Source: Acinetobacter sp. NIPH 2699 (GTDB lineage Bacteria; Pseudomonadota; Gammaproteobacteria; Pseudomonadales; Moraxellaceae). Taken from it: a stretch of 64,000 bases of DNA. Below the pieces are notes generated by a model that did not search any database, was not told the DNA's origin, and saw only the letters and a list, made by a program, of their open reading frames with translations. Position numbers and translations under genes: made by a program. Positions 53,901-61,972 of this stretch are shown here, in pieces. The stretch lies in the NCBI RefSeq assembly GCF_022549355.1, contig NZ_JAKZGL010000008.1:1-64000 (forward strand), read 5' to 3'. How positions within the stretch are numbered: position 1 is the stretch's first letter; each line of letters starts with the position of its first letter.

Positions 53901-55443
53901 TGCCTCATGGGCACAAGGCAGTCGTCCAAAACTAGATGCGAGTTTGGTGACGCGTAAAGGTGAAATCGGTTTAGCTGCTGAAGATCCACAAGATATCGCA
54001 ACGACTGTGACTTACGACGAGTTAAGCTTGATCGCAAAAAGTGTGAGCGATGGATTATTGTTCCGTGTTGATATGAAAACGCCTGATATTGGCACAGGTT
54101 ATGCCAATGTTGTGGTCAATCCATTTCAAAACGGTATGCCGATGCGGGGTGAGATTGCTTTTGATGATGTTCAACTGAAAATCTTTAAACCATTTATTAA
54201 AGATGTCCGTTCTATGGCAGGTACACTCGCGCTTGCAGGTAAAATTAACGGGACGCTGACGCAGCCGCAGTTTACGGGTGAAATGCGTTTGAAAAATGGT
54301 GCAATCAGTATGATTTCACTTCCTGTAAATTTAACCAATATGCAGTTGTACTCATCTATTCGCCAAGACTCTGCAAGTATTGACGGTGCATTTAACAGTG
54401 GTCAGGGGGTTGGACGTCTAAAAGGAAGCTTTGATTGGAAAGATAAACCGCATTTGGCACTGACTTTAAAAGGTGACAATCTCCTGATTCGCCAAGCGCC
54501 AATGATTACGGCGATTGTTAAACCTGACTTGAGTCTAGATGTTTACCCATTTGATCAGCGATTAAGTTTGAAAGGTACAATTGATGTGCCTCGTGCTCGA
54601 ATTTCTATGCCTGAAACAACAGCAAGCGTTGTGACGCTTTCACCAGATGTACGTGTGGTTCATGAAGGACAAGATTTACTTGCAACTTTAAAAGCAGCAA
54701 AACCTTGGGATATTCGTGCGGATATGACGGTCACTTTGGGCAATCAGGTTATTTTCCAAGGCTTTGAAAGTAATATTCCATTGGTTGGCCAGCTACATTT
54801 ATCACAACGCGGTTTGGAAACAGCGATGCGTGCCAATGGTGCGATTGGTGTCAGTCAAAAAGTAAAAATTGAAGCCTACGGTCAAAGCTTAGACTTGAAC
54901 CGTGCGATTGCACGTTTTAATGGTCCACTTGCCAATCCAACACTTGATATTGATACCAACAAGCCTGTTCAAGGCAGTATGGTTGGGATACGCGTGACAG
55001 GAACAGCGACGGTTCCAAATATTCAAGTCTACAACGATGCAGGACTATCTGAGCAAGAAGCATTGAATGCATTATTGACTGGACGTATTAATGAGGGCAA
55101 CAGCGGTCTAAGTAACACAGAAGGCTTTAAGTCAGATGTAAACAATACCATTGCAGCGGCAGGTATTAGCATGGGCTTGGGTGGTACACGCGCACTCACC
55201 AACCAAATTGGACGGACTTTTGGTTTAAGTGGTTTAGCATTGGATGCACAAGGTACGGGCGATGATACCCAAGTGAGTCTGACAGGGTATATCACACCAG
55301 ATCTATTTATTCGTTATGGCGTCGGTGTATTTACCCCTGTCAATAAATTGACCTTACGTTATCAAATGAATCGCCGTTTGTATCTTGAGGCAAGTCAGTC
55401 TTTAGAACGCGCCATAGATGTATTCTATAACTGGCGATTCTAG
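50938..55443 (+). CDS. tamB: Translocation and assembly module protein TamB
   Basis: A 1501-residue AsmA-like envelope protein. One N-terminal membrane helix (about residues 20-42, RSIVLVVLFILLFLVSSLFVMM) anchors it in the inner membrane. A very long repetitive beta-strand body spans the periplasm as a groove for lipid transport. The C-terminal about 330 residues are the TamB domain (DUF490), ending VSLTGYITPDLFIRYGVGVFTPVNKLTLRY and a final YNWRF. It works with TamA, encoded directly upstream, and is proposed to move phospholipids to the outer membrane. Length is typical. A terminator follows. Confidence 0.93.
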   Translation: MTEAEQQLKPPTAPRQERRILRSIVLVVLFILLFLVSSLFVMMSTDKGSRFLLDRVLQGQKIIQYEYGSGNLLRGIILKNILVKLEAVDVSLDRADVSLGWRAILNKELHLSHADISNLSIINKKPPSGKPFEFAPIKLPFVLRIDKATVDHLEIKTTTSKIDFNDIYLKDALWSDTKLEFEDSRMDMGYLAVKNATGQMDFNGKYPLDLKADLIIPALKSIDVHTIKVVATGTLDTLRAGVATQTPDLLTGWAVVHPVRDQVPMKGALLFKNYHLPIMKEQKLFAKDGIARFSGDIEKLTLSLDTDLKGEQLPEGKYNALMETDLKNQLNIQDFNGQLMDGSVGLKGFVNWNEQVSWDIKGRLDRLNPKDKTLPQVAQDFLPPSLDANISTSGSLKNGLALNAQLAFDKYESWQVKLNQPEEKNNKPQPMVLDIAWQGIDRAMPYIGWLSSADGQTNVTLQENQQDIHLTTTVSPHEQGLLPAGKYDAQVDLKSNILNVENFLYQADKGSLTGQAKVKLPHEKQQLSWQAQLKAQDFNPQTVVATAPVNLLNGEIKASGFAKPNQQIIQLEQINLKGQLAQANQKETIELQGKSTATLIFDDVQAGGGFKSFSVDYDGSLNALNQGKGLLKINVAGTPSKIQINELKHDGVAGKMFATGTVDLQDKLGWNMEMSLVRFKPQYFVSSLKGEVSGHVKTQGVWSEQIKRIDIRQLNAAGTLNNKTIRGRGNLSVLLDSNQTGFLPQQFEANNLFFAYGQNQLQATGNAQSLQFKVNAPALYELYPSLRGRAYGSLNVQSQPRLRATANIAVDDFAFSDLASVKSLRIQGELPTSETTPTQLTATLDHLRSGKREIEKATVNLSGTRKAHLLKLESKNAQTNFYVQLAGGFNQNNDWLGQIQKGKLNSRRINLVQNQNTPVIYTNARSELYVGQHCWQSAESQLCLDQPARISKEKGSFSFITKDLDLKDFAAFMPDGLAVTGQLNGYARASWAQGSRPKLDASLVTRKGEIGLAAEDPQDIATTVTYDELSLIAKSVSDGLLFRVDMKTPDIGTGYANVVVNPFQNGMPMRGEIAFDDVQLKIFKPFIKDVRSMAGTLALAGKINGTLTQPQFTGEMRLKNGAISMISLPVNLTNMQLYSSIRQDSASIDGAFNSGQGVGRLKGSFDWKDKPHLALTLKGDNLLIRQAPMITAIVKPDLSLDVYPFDQRLSLKGTIDVPRARISMPETTASVVTLSPDVRVVHEGQDLLATLKAAKPWDIRADMTVTLGNQVIFQGFESNIPLVGQLHLSQRGLETAMRANGAIGVSQKVKIEAYGQSLDLNRAIARFNGPLANPTLDIDTNKPVQGSMVGIRVTGTATVPNIQVYNDAGLSEQEALNALLTGRINEGNSGLSNTEGFKSDVNNTIAAAGISMGLGGTRALTNQIGRTFGLSGLALDAQGTGDDTQVSLTGYITPDLFIRYGVGVFTPVNKLTLRYQMNRRLYLEASQSLERAIDVFYNWRF

Positions 55444-55455
55444 ATTTTAGCGCAG

Positions 55456-55487
55456 ACCTGCTTTATGTAAATAAAGCAGGTTTTTTT
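55456..55487 (+). terminator. Intrinsic terminator after tamB
   Basis: Perfect 11-bp stem ACCTGCTTTAT/ATAAAGCAGGT with loop GTAA, followed by seven T residues, 12 bases after the tamB stop. Confidence 0.93.
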
Positions 55488-55687
55488 ATTTCCAGTAATA
55501 GCCCTTATGTTTGGAGGTAGAGGAGTGATTTATCTCGGTAGATGGCGTTAAATGCCAAAAGATGGGCAATACCATGTATAGTAGTGACGGATTTATAGGT
55601 TTTTATTGCGAGAGGGTCGGTTTGAAATGCACCCTTTTGCAAAATAAGTAAGTTTTAGTATGATGTGCGCATCAAATTAGCCGTAGT

Positions 55688-56053
55688 ATGATGATGAAAA
55701 AAGTTTTGTTGATTGCAATAGGTTTAGTTTTGGTTGGCTGTGCTGAGAAAAAGCCATTAACGCCTGAAGAACAATGGCATGGCTATTGTGTCAGTGTAGG
55801 CAATGCAGCACGTTCTATTACGTTGGATCGTCAAAATGGAATTGAGCAAAAGCAAGCAATAGAACACGCAGGCAAAATTGAAGATGAAACGACACGTAAA
55901 TTTATCTTTGAAATTATTGAACATGTATATGCGCTTCCAGTGGATCAAATAAAAGCGGACCCAGAGGCTATACGCGACCAGTTGAAGCAGAAATATACTG
56001 AGCAATGCGTAGCTACTCCACATGATAAACTACCGAGTTATAAATCATTTTAA
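55688..56053 (+). CDS. Small lipoprotein, hypothetical
   Basis: A 121-residue protein with a short signal peptide and lipobox LVLVGCAEKK (Cys at about residue 18). The mature part has three cysteines (WHGYCVSVG, YTEQCVATP) and helical stretches (IEQKQAIEHAGKIEDETTRKF, here noted for its charge pattern). I do not recognise the family. Three consecutive Met codons (55688, 55691, 55694) make the exact start uncertain. It has its own terminator and precedes acnB. Confidence 0.72.
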   Translation: MMMKKVLLIAIGLVLVGCAEKKPLTPEEQWHGYCVSVGNAARSITLDRQNGIEQKQAIEHAGKIEDETTRKFIFEIIEHVYALPVDQIKADPEAIRDQLKQKYTEQCVATPHDKLPSYKSF

Positions 56054-56064
56054 TGTGTGAATTG

Positions 56065-56090
56065 AAAAGACAACGCTGTTGTCTTTTTTT
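56065..56090 (+). terminator. Intrinsic terminator after the small lipoprotein gene
   Basis: Perfect 10-bp stem AAAAGACAAC/GTTGTCTTTT with loop GCT and three further T residues. Confidence 0.9.
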
Positions 56091-56243
56091 ATGTTTGTAA
56101 TGTTTTATTAGATTTTGATTAAGACCAAAGCGGTATTTAAAAGGTATGAACATTTCGCTATAAAATAATGGTCATCACGTAGATATACGGCAGTTGCATT
56201 AACTTTTAACGCGAAGTCTAGTAAAATTTTGCTGTCCATATTG

Positions 56244-56287
56244 CTTGTAAAGCTTGTACAAAGCTGGAACTTACAAGTAATTTTTTT
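56244..56287 (+). promoter_or_regulatory. Terminator-like structured leader just before acnB
   Basis: CTTGTAA (56244-56250) pairs with TTACAAG (56271-56277), and between them AGCTT-GTACA-AAGCT forms a second hairpin. The outer stem is followed by TAATTTTTTT. The element ends about 18 bases before the acnB GTG and just before its ribosome-binding site, so it would act as an attenuator or control translation. Confidence 0.5.
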
Positions 56288-56305
56288 AAGAAGAGGAATA
56301 ACACT

Positions 56306-58945
56306 GTGCTAGAAGCTTACCGCCAACACGTTGCAGAACGTGCCGCACTCGGAGTCCCACCGAAGCCACTTGATGATGCTCAAACTGCTGAACTTGTCGC
56401 ATTATTAAAAAATCCACCTGCAGGTGAAGAGGCATATCTAGTCGATTTGCTTGAAAATCGTGTTCCAGCAGGTGTTGACCAAGCTGCTTATGTAAAAGCT
56501 GCTTTCTTAGCGGCGGTTGCAAAAGGCGAAGCGACTTCTCCATTGATTACTAAAGAACGTGCTGTTTATTTACTTGGTACGATGCTTGGTGGTTATAACG
56601 TAGCACCGCTTGTTGAACTTCTTGACAATGCTGAACTTGCAGGCTTAGCTGCTGAAGCATTGAAAAAGACGCTTCTTGTATTTGATGCGTTCCATGATGT
56701 TGCTGAAAAAGCAAAAGCTGGCAATGTAAATGCAAAAGCTGTTTTACAATCTTGGGCTGATGCGGAATGGTTCACCAGCCGTGCTGACGTTCCAGAAGAA
56801 ATTAAAATCACTGTGTTCAAAGTAACAGGTGAAACCAATACTGATGACTTGTCTCCTGCACAAGATGCGTGGAGTCGTCCAGATATTCCATTGCATGCGA
56901 ATGCAATGTTGAAAAACGAACGTGATGGTATCAACCCTGAAAAACCAGGTGAAGTTGGTCCACTCAACCAAATTAAAGAATTGATCGCGAAAGGCAACCA
57001 AGTTGCTTACGTGGGTGACGTTGTTGGTACGGGTTCATCTCGTAAATCTGCAACTAACTCTGTGCTTTGGTTCTTTGGTGATGAACTTCCACACATTCCA
57101 AACAAAAAAGATGGTGGTGTGTGCTTAGGTTCTAAAATCGCTCCAATTTTCTTCAATACAATGGAAGATGCAGGTGCATTACCTGTAGAAATCGACGTTG
57201 CTAACATGAACATGGGCGACGAAGTTGTATTGAAAATTGATCATGCTGCTGCAAAAGTCACTGCATTCAAAGATGGTGCACAAATTTCAGAAGCAGAACT
57301 TAAAACGCCTGTACTTTTAGACGAAGTACGTGCTGGTGGTCGTATTAACTTGATCATTGGTCGTGGTTTGACTGCTAAAGCGCGTGAAGAATTAGGTTTA
57401 GAGCCTTCTACATTGTTCCGTACACCAGTACAGCCTGCTGACACTGGCAAGGGTTTCACTCAAGCTCAGAAAATGGTTGGTCGTGCATGTGGTCTAGCTG
57501 AAGGTCAAGGTATCCGTCCAGGTACTTACTGTGAACCGAGAATGACCACTGTTGGTTCTCAAGATACAACGGGACCAATGACGCGTGACGAGTTAAAAGA
57601 CTTAGCTTGCTTGGGCTTCTCAGCTGACTTAGTAATGCAATCTTTCTGCCACACTGCTGCATATCCAAAACCAGTTGACGTAACAACACATCACACATTA
57701 CCAGACTTCATCATGAACCGTGGTGGTGTATCTTTACGTCCAGGTGACGGTATTATCCACTCTTGGTTAAACCGTATGTTACTTCCAGATACCGTTGGTA
57801 CTGGTGGTGACTCACATACACGTTTCCCAATCGGTATTTCATTCCCAGCGGGTTCTGGTCTAGTTGCTTTCGCAGCTGCGACTGGTGTTATGCCACTTGA
57901 TATGCCTGAATCTATCCTTGTTAAGTTTAAAGGTAAAATGCAGCCTGGTATCACTTTACGTGACCTTGTACATGCGATCCCTTACTATGCGATTCAAGCG
58001 GGTGACTTAACTGTAGAGAAGAAAGGTAAGAAAAACATCTTCTCTGGTCGTATCCTTGAGATCGATTTGTCAGAAATGGAAAATGACTTGACTGTTGAGC
58101 AAGCATTCGAACTTTCTGATGCTTCTGCTGAGCGTTCTGCTGCGGGCTGTTCAATCACTCTTTCTGAAGCGAAAGTTGCTGAATACTTACGTTCAAACAT
58201 GACCATGTTAAAGTGGATGATCGCTGAAGGTTATGGCGATGCGCGTACTATGGCACGCCGTGTAGAAAACATGCAGAAGTGGTTAGACAACCCAAGCTTG
58301 TTAAAAGCAGATGCTGATGCTGAATACACTAAAGTGTATGAAATCGATCTTGCTGACATCAAAGAACCAATTCTTTGCTGCCCTAACGATCCAGATGATG
58401 CAAAACTTCTTTCTGACGTTCAAGGCGACAAAATTGATGAAGTATTCATCGGTTCTTGTATGACCAACATCGGTCACTTCCGTGCAGCGGGTCAATTGTT
58501 AGATAAAGTACCAAGTGGTTCATTAACGACTCGTTTATGGTTGGCTCCACCAACACGTATGGACGAACATCAGTTGATGGAAGAAGGCATGTATAACATC
58601 TATGGTCGTGCTGGTGCGCGTACTGAGATGCCTGGTTGTTCATTGTGTATGGGTAACCAAGCACGTGTAGCACCGAACACCACATGTGTATCGACTTCTA
58701 CTCGTAACTTCCCGAACCGTCTAGGTCAAGGTGCAAACGTTTACTTAGCGTCTGCTGAACTTGCATCTGTCGCTGCGGTTCTTGGTAAATTACCAAGTCC
58801 AGAAGAATATCAACAGTACGCGTCGCAAATCGACAGCGCATCTGCTGACATCTACAAATACTTAAACTTCGACAAGATGAGCGAATACACTAAAGAAGCT
58901 GATCAAGTTGATACTAAGAAAATCCAAGCTGCTCAGTTGACATAA
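56306..58945 (+). CDS. acnB: Aconitate hydratase B
   Basis: An 879-residue aconitase of the AcnB type (N-terminal HEAT-like domain, then swivel, then catalytic domains), the main TCA-cycle enzyme converting citrate to isocitrate. The [4Fe-4S] ligands are C718 (GSCMTNIGH), C778 and C781 (GCSLCMGNQ), aligning with E. coli C710, C769 and C772. The N-terminus MLEAYRQHVAERAALG matches E. coli closely. The start is GTG with GAGGAA upstream. AcnB apo-proteins also bind mRNA when iron is scarce, so self-binding to the leader structure is conceivable. A strong terminator follows. Confidence 0.97.
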   Translation: MLEAYRQHVAERAALGVPPKPLDDAQTAELVALLKNPPAGEEAYLVDLLENRVPAGVDQAAYVKAAFLAAVAKGEATSPLITKERAVYLLGTMLGGYNVAPLVELLDNAELAGLAAEALKKTLLVFDAFHDVAEKAKAGNVNAKAVLQSWADAEWFTSRADVPEEIKITVFKVTGETNTDDLSPAQDAWSRPDIPLHANAMLKNERDGINPEKPGEVGPLNQIKELIAKGNQVAYVGDVVGTGSSRKSATNSVLWFFGDELPHIPNKKDGGVCLGSKIAPIFFNTMEDAGALPVEIDVANMNMGDEVVLKIDHAAAKVTAFKDGAQISEAELKTPVLLDEVRAGGRINLIIGRGLTAKAREELGLEPSTLFRTPVQPADTGKGFTQAQKMVGRACGLAEGQGIRPGTYCEPRMTTVGSQDTTGPMTRDELKDLACLGFSADLVMQSFCHTAAYPKPVDVTTHHTLPDFIMNRGGVSLRPGDGIIHSWLNRMLLPDTVGTGGDSHTRFPIGISFPAGSGLVAFAAATGVMPLDMPESILVKFKGKMQPGITLRDLVHAIPYYAIQAGDLTVEKKGKKNIFSGRILEIDLSEMENDLTVEQAFELSDASAERSAAGCSITLSEAKVAEYLRSNMTMLKWMIAEGYGDARTMARRVENMQKWLDNPSLLKADADAEYTKVYEIDLADIKEPILCCPNDPDDAKLLSDVQGDKIDEVFIGSCMTNIGHFRAAGQLLDKVPSGSLTTRLWLAPPTRMDEHQLMEEGMYNIYGRAGARTEMPGCSLCMGNQARVAPNTTCVSTSTRNFPNRLGQGANVYLASAELASVAAVLGKLPSPEEYQQYASQIDSASADIYKYLNFDKMSEYTKEADQVDTKKIQAAQLT

Positions 58946-58960
58946 TCTGTTGATTTAGCT

Positions 58961-58995
58961 AAAAATAAGGGCTGATTAATCAGCCCTTATTTTTT
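58961..58995 (+). terminator. Intrinsic terminator after acnB
   Basis: Near-perfect palindrome AAAAATAAGGGCTGATT/AATCAGCCCTTATTTTT with arms of about 17 bp and no separate loop, followed by T. It ends only 5 bases before the next open reading frame. Confidence 0.93.
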
Positions 58996-59000
58996 GGATA

Positions 59001-59591
59001 ATGAAAAAAAATTCAAATGTTGAAGATTATATTACTGAATTGGCAAGCATAATTCATAAGGAAGAAAAACTTGAAACATTAAAAAATGCAATTGAACAAT
59101 TATTTTATGAGATATTAAAAAATTATCCTTATTTAAAATTACCTTCTTTTTCTACCATTCCAACAAAGAGTTTAGAATTTTCTGTTTGGTACCAAGATCC
59201 AAATGCAATTACAGAGACTTTGCTGATTGAACAAAATAGTTTTGCTGCATATATATGGAAATGTGATGATCAAAAGTGGTATTTAGACGATTTATATTCT
59301 GATCGCTGTGAAATTGCCAGTCAATTAATAGAAAGTATGCCTGTATTTCATTCTATTCCTGAGAATCCTAAAGAGGTTCAACATTTACTTGAAATAGGAA
59401 TAATGCATTTTGATGCTATCTTATTTCCAAAGTTTTCAGAAAGAAAGCCAGAAGACTGTAGAGAAGTGCTGACATGGGATGAGCGTTTCTTATTAGTCGG
59501 TACTCAGCTGAATAACCTTAGAATCTATAGCTATGATGAATGGAAGGCTTTAATCCATCGAGAGAATATTTATTTAGCTAAAGATGACTGA
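59001..59591 (+). CDS. Hypothetical protein
   Basis: A 196-residue protein I do not recognise. It is acidic and helical at the N-terminus (VEDYITELASIIHKEEKLET), Trp/Tyr-rich in the middle (FSVWYQDPNAITETLL and YIWKCDDQKWYLDDLYSDR) and ends KALIHRENIYLAKDD. The middle hints at a SMI1/KNR4-like or immunity-type fold but the evidence is weak. No signal peptide or membrane helix. Codon use is very A/T-rich, more than its neighbours. It begins right after the acnB terminator with only GGATA before the ATG, so any expression must come from readthrough or an unseen promoter. Confidence 0.6.
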   Translation: MKKNSNVEDYITELASIIHKEEKLETLKNAIEQLFYEILKNYPYLKLPSFSTIPTKSLEFSVWYQDPNAITETLLIEQNSFAAYIWKCDDQKWYLDDLYSDRCEIASQLIESMPVFHSIPENPKEVQHLLEIGIMHFDAILFPKFSERKPEDCREVLTWDERFLLVGTQLNNLRIYSYDEWKALIHRENIYLAKDD

Positions 59592-59592
59592 T

Positions 59593-59700
59593 GTGGTACT
59601 TTCCAGCATTCACCTAAAGTGGTGAGCCTGAACGAAACACCACACAGGCGAGATGCCTGTCATATATAGAATACGGTAAATATGGTGTTGGAAAACCTCT
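59593..59700. repeat. Structured intergenic element with several inverted repeats
   Basis: Three nested or adjacent pairings: TGTGGT (59594-59599) with ACCACA (about 59641-59646), TCACC/GGTGA (about 59612-59627), and ACAGGC-GAGAT-GCCTGT (about 59644-59660). The DNA is richer in G+C than its flanks. No coding frame or T-tract fits. It could be a small RNA, a riboswitch-like leader of the LysE gene or a dispersed repeat. Confidence 0.4.
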
Positions 59701-59796
59701 GATTAAATCTAAAACTTATTGTAATAATCAATAAAAAATAATTTTGATTAACTGATATAGTGGTGGAATATTTAAACAAATGAATTATTTTTCTCT

Positions 59797-60414
59797 ATGA
59801 GTTTGCTTACTTTTTTCTCTTTTATTGTTTATTCGACTGTGACCTCAATTACGCCTGGGCCTAATAATATTATGCTTGCGGCATCTGGTTTGAACTTTGG
59901 TTTCAAAAAGAGTATTCCACATATTTTAGGAATTGGTTTTGGCTTTGGGGTGATGGTTGCACTCGTTGGTTTTGGGATAGGCGCGACTTTAGGTCAGTCG
60001 CCGCTTATGTATGAAATTCTTAAGATTGTTGGTATCACTTATTTATTGTACCTTGCTTATAAAATATATAATGCTGGCAGTGTTCAAGGCGATGCAAGCC
60101 CAGAAAAGCCATTGAACTTTATTGGCGCTGCTTTATTTCAGTGGGTCAATCCTAAAGCGTGGATTATGGCAATGGGCGCAATTGCGACTTATAGTTCGGT
60201 CGATAGCCATCTTGCTGAGTTTATTTTTATTGGTATAGTCTTTGGTTTGGTGAGTATTCCAAGTGTGGGCATTTGGGCCTATATGGGGGAACGCTTAAAA
60301 TCGCTAGTCAATGATCAGAAAAAAGTTCAAATATTTAATATGTGTATGGCTTTGCTTTTGGTGATGTCTGTCATCAAACCGATTATCGACTCAGTCAAGT
60401 TCTTCTTGTATTAG
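59797..60414 (+). CDS. LysE-family amino-acid exporter
   Basis: A 205-residue inner-membrane protein with about six hydrophobic helices. The LysE/RhtB signature is in TSITPGPNNIMLAASGLNFGF near the N-terminus, followed by ITYLLYLAYKIY and LFQWVNPKAWIMAMGAIATY. Family members export amino acids or related metabolites; the substrate is unknown. No clear ribosome-binding site precedes the ATG. The region upstream contains a structured element that might influence its expression. It converges with the MFS gene. Confidence 0.88.
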   Translation: MSLLTFFSFIVYSTVTSITPGPNNIMLAASGLNFGFKKSIPHILGIGFGFGVMVALVGFGIGATLGQSPLMYEILKIVGITYLLYLAYKIYNAGSVQGDASPEKPLNFIGAALFQWVNPKAWIMAMGAIATYSSVDSHLAEFIFIGIVFGLVSIPSVGIWAYMGERLKSLVNDQKKVQIFNMCMALLLVMSVIKPIIDSVKFFLY

Positions 60415-60508
60415 GTTCTTTTGTCATTCCGCAGCTTCTAGTGGGTTCTCTTGAATATGAGTCTATTCAAGCAATCAGTGACTAGACGATAAATAACAGA
60501 AAAACTCA

Positions 60509-60536
60509 GAATCTGTCGTTAAGAAACGACAGATTC
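60509..60536. terminator. Intrinsic terminator at the MFS gene 3' end
   Basis: Perfect 12-bp stem GAATCTGTCGTT/AACGACAGATTC. It overlaps the stop codon of the leftward MFS gene; ATTTTTTT follows on the plus strand and TGAGTTTTT on the minus strand, so it can end both convergent transcripts. Confidence 0.85.
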
Positions 60537-61739
60537 ATTTTTTTGTGAATATTTTGCATAAGCAAGCGCGATTAATAAAATCACCAAACCACCTAAACTA
60601 AGTACGAAACCCACCCAAATCGGTGCTAACCAACCCATATTATGACTGAGTACCCAGCCACCGAGAAAAGCACCTAATGCATTGGCTAAGTTGAAGGCCG
60701 AATGATTGAGGGATGCTGCCAAAGTTTGTGCATCGCCTGCAATATCCATTAAATGTGTCTGTAATGCACTGCCTAAACCAATCACAGTAAAGCCAATTAA
60801 AAACAAGGCAGCGATAGCGGTATAGAGATTTGACATCATAAAGCTTGCCAACACAAAGGTGAGGGCAGAACTGATTAGAATTCCAATCATGGTTTTAAAT
60901 AAGTGTCGATCTGCTAGCCAGCCTGCGACCAAACCACCAATCACCATACCCACACCCCAAATGGCCAATGCAATTGGCACAATGGAAATATCCGCATGCG
61001 TATATTCAGTGAGAATGGGTGAAATGTAGCTATATACCGAAAACATACCGCCAAAGCCGATTGCCCCGACCGCAAGCGTAAGCCACATATTGATATTTTT
61101 TAAACCAGCCAATTCTGCCCGAATGCTTGCAGTCTTTTGAAGCGGGATATTCGGTACAAACAAGCCCACGCCAATCAGAGTAATAAACGCAATCACGGCA
61201 GAAAATTCAAAACCTGTTTTCCAACCGAATTGTTGACCGAGCCATGTTGCGATAGGCACACCAATTACATTTGCAACAGTTAATCCCATCATCACTTGTG
61301 CAATCGCAATTGCTCGACGTTGTTTACCTGCCAATTCCGCGGCAACTAAAGCGGCAACACCAAAGTAAGCGCCATGTGGGAAGCCCGCGATAAAACGTGA
61401 AATCAGCATAGTTTCTGATGTGGTTGCGAATGCTGTGGCTGCATTTGCCAAACCGTAAAACAGCATTAAACTAAGCAATAAAGTTTTACGCGGAACTTTC
61501 GCACCCAAGATTGCAATAATTGGAGCACCAACCATCACGCCGAGCGCATAAGCACTGATGAAATAGCCTGCATGCGGGACACTCACATTTAAATCTGCGG
61601 CTATTTCTTGGATCAATCCCATGGCAACAAATTCAGTGGTGCCAATACAGAAACTACCAATAGCCAAAGAAAAAATCACAAGGAATAAAGAATAGTTTTT
61701 GGGTATATGTGGGGATATAGGAGTGCTTGGCGAAGACAT
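60519..61739 (-). CDS. MFS transporter, AraJ/YdhP-like exporter
   Basis: A 406-residue major facilitator with twelve predicted helices. The first helix region SLAIGSFCIGTTEFVAMGLI and the loop AGYFISAYALGVMVGAPIIA, then FIAGFPHGAYFGVAALVAAE, are typical of the drug:H+ antiporter group that includes AraJ and YdhP (sugar or drug efflux). The substrate is unknown. It is divergent from the DUF4198 gene, with a Fur-like box in the shared 230-bp region, closer to the other gene. Confidence 0.85.
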   Translation of the reverse strand: MSSPSTPISPHIPKNYSLFLVIFSLAIGSFCIGTTEFVAMGLIQEIAADLNVSVPHAGYFISAYALGVMVGAPIIAILGAKVPRKTLLLSLMLFYGLANAATAFATTSETMLISRFIAGFPHGAYFGVAALVAAELAGKQRRAIAIAQVMMGLTVANVIGVPIATWLGQQFGWKTGFEFSAVIAFITLIGVGLFVPNIPLQKTASIRAELAGLKNINMWLTLAVGAIGFGGMFSVYSYISPILTEYTHADISIVPIALAIWGVGMVIGGLVAGWLADRHLFKTMIGILISSALTFVLASFMMSNLYTAIAALFLIGFTVIGLGSALQTHLMDIAGDAQTLAASLNHSAFNLANALGAFLGGWVLSHNMGWLAPIWVGFVLSLGGLVILLIALAYAKYSQKNESVVS

Positions 61740-61869
61740 GACATCTCAGAAAATATTAAAACCTGCGTATTATATCGAGCGGATTGAATAAAGGTGAAAA
61801 AGAACATAATTTTTACATTCATGCAGATCAAGGAAGACGTCTTTTGAAGCATAAAACGCAAATCTTTAT

Positions 61870-61895
61870 GATAATTATTTTCATTTATGTATAAT
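61870..61895 (+). promoter_or_regulatory. Fur-like box and TATAAT upstream of the DUF4198 gene
   Basis: GATAATTATTTTCATTTAT (61870-61888) matches about 13 of 19 positions of the Fur consensus. It lies directly upstream of a perfect -10 TATAAT (61890-61895), in the position of a -35/-10 spacer. Iron regulation of the DUF4198 gene is therefore plausible. The match is weaker than the box at 35030. Confidence 0.5.
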
Positions 61896-61972
61896 GCAAG
61901 GCATCAACTTATTGCTAAAACAGCTTAATCCAATGAATGCATTATTGGTGAGATAAAGGGTAGGAACGAATC

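Noticed and set aside
59593..59700. A known riboswitch class (manganese, guanidine or glycine) before the LysE gene
   Set aside because: I could not find the conserved loop motifs of these classes, so only an unspecified structured element is reported.
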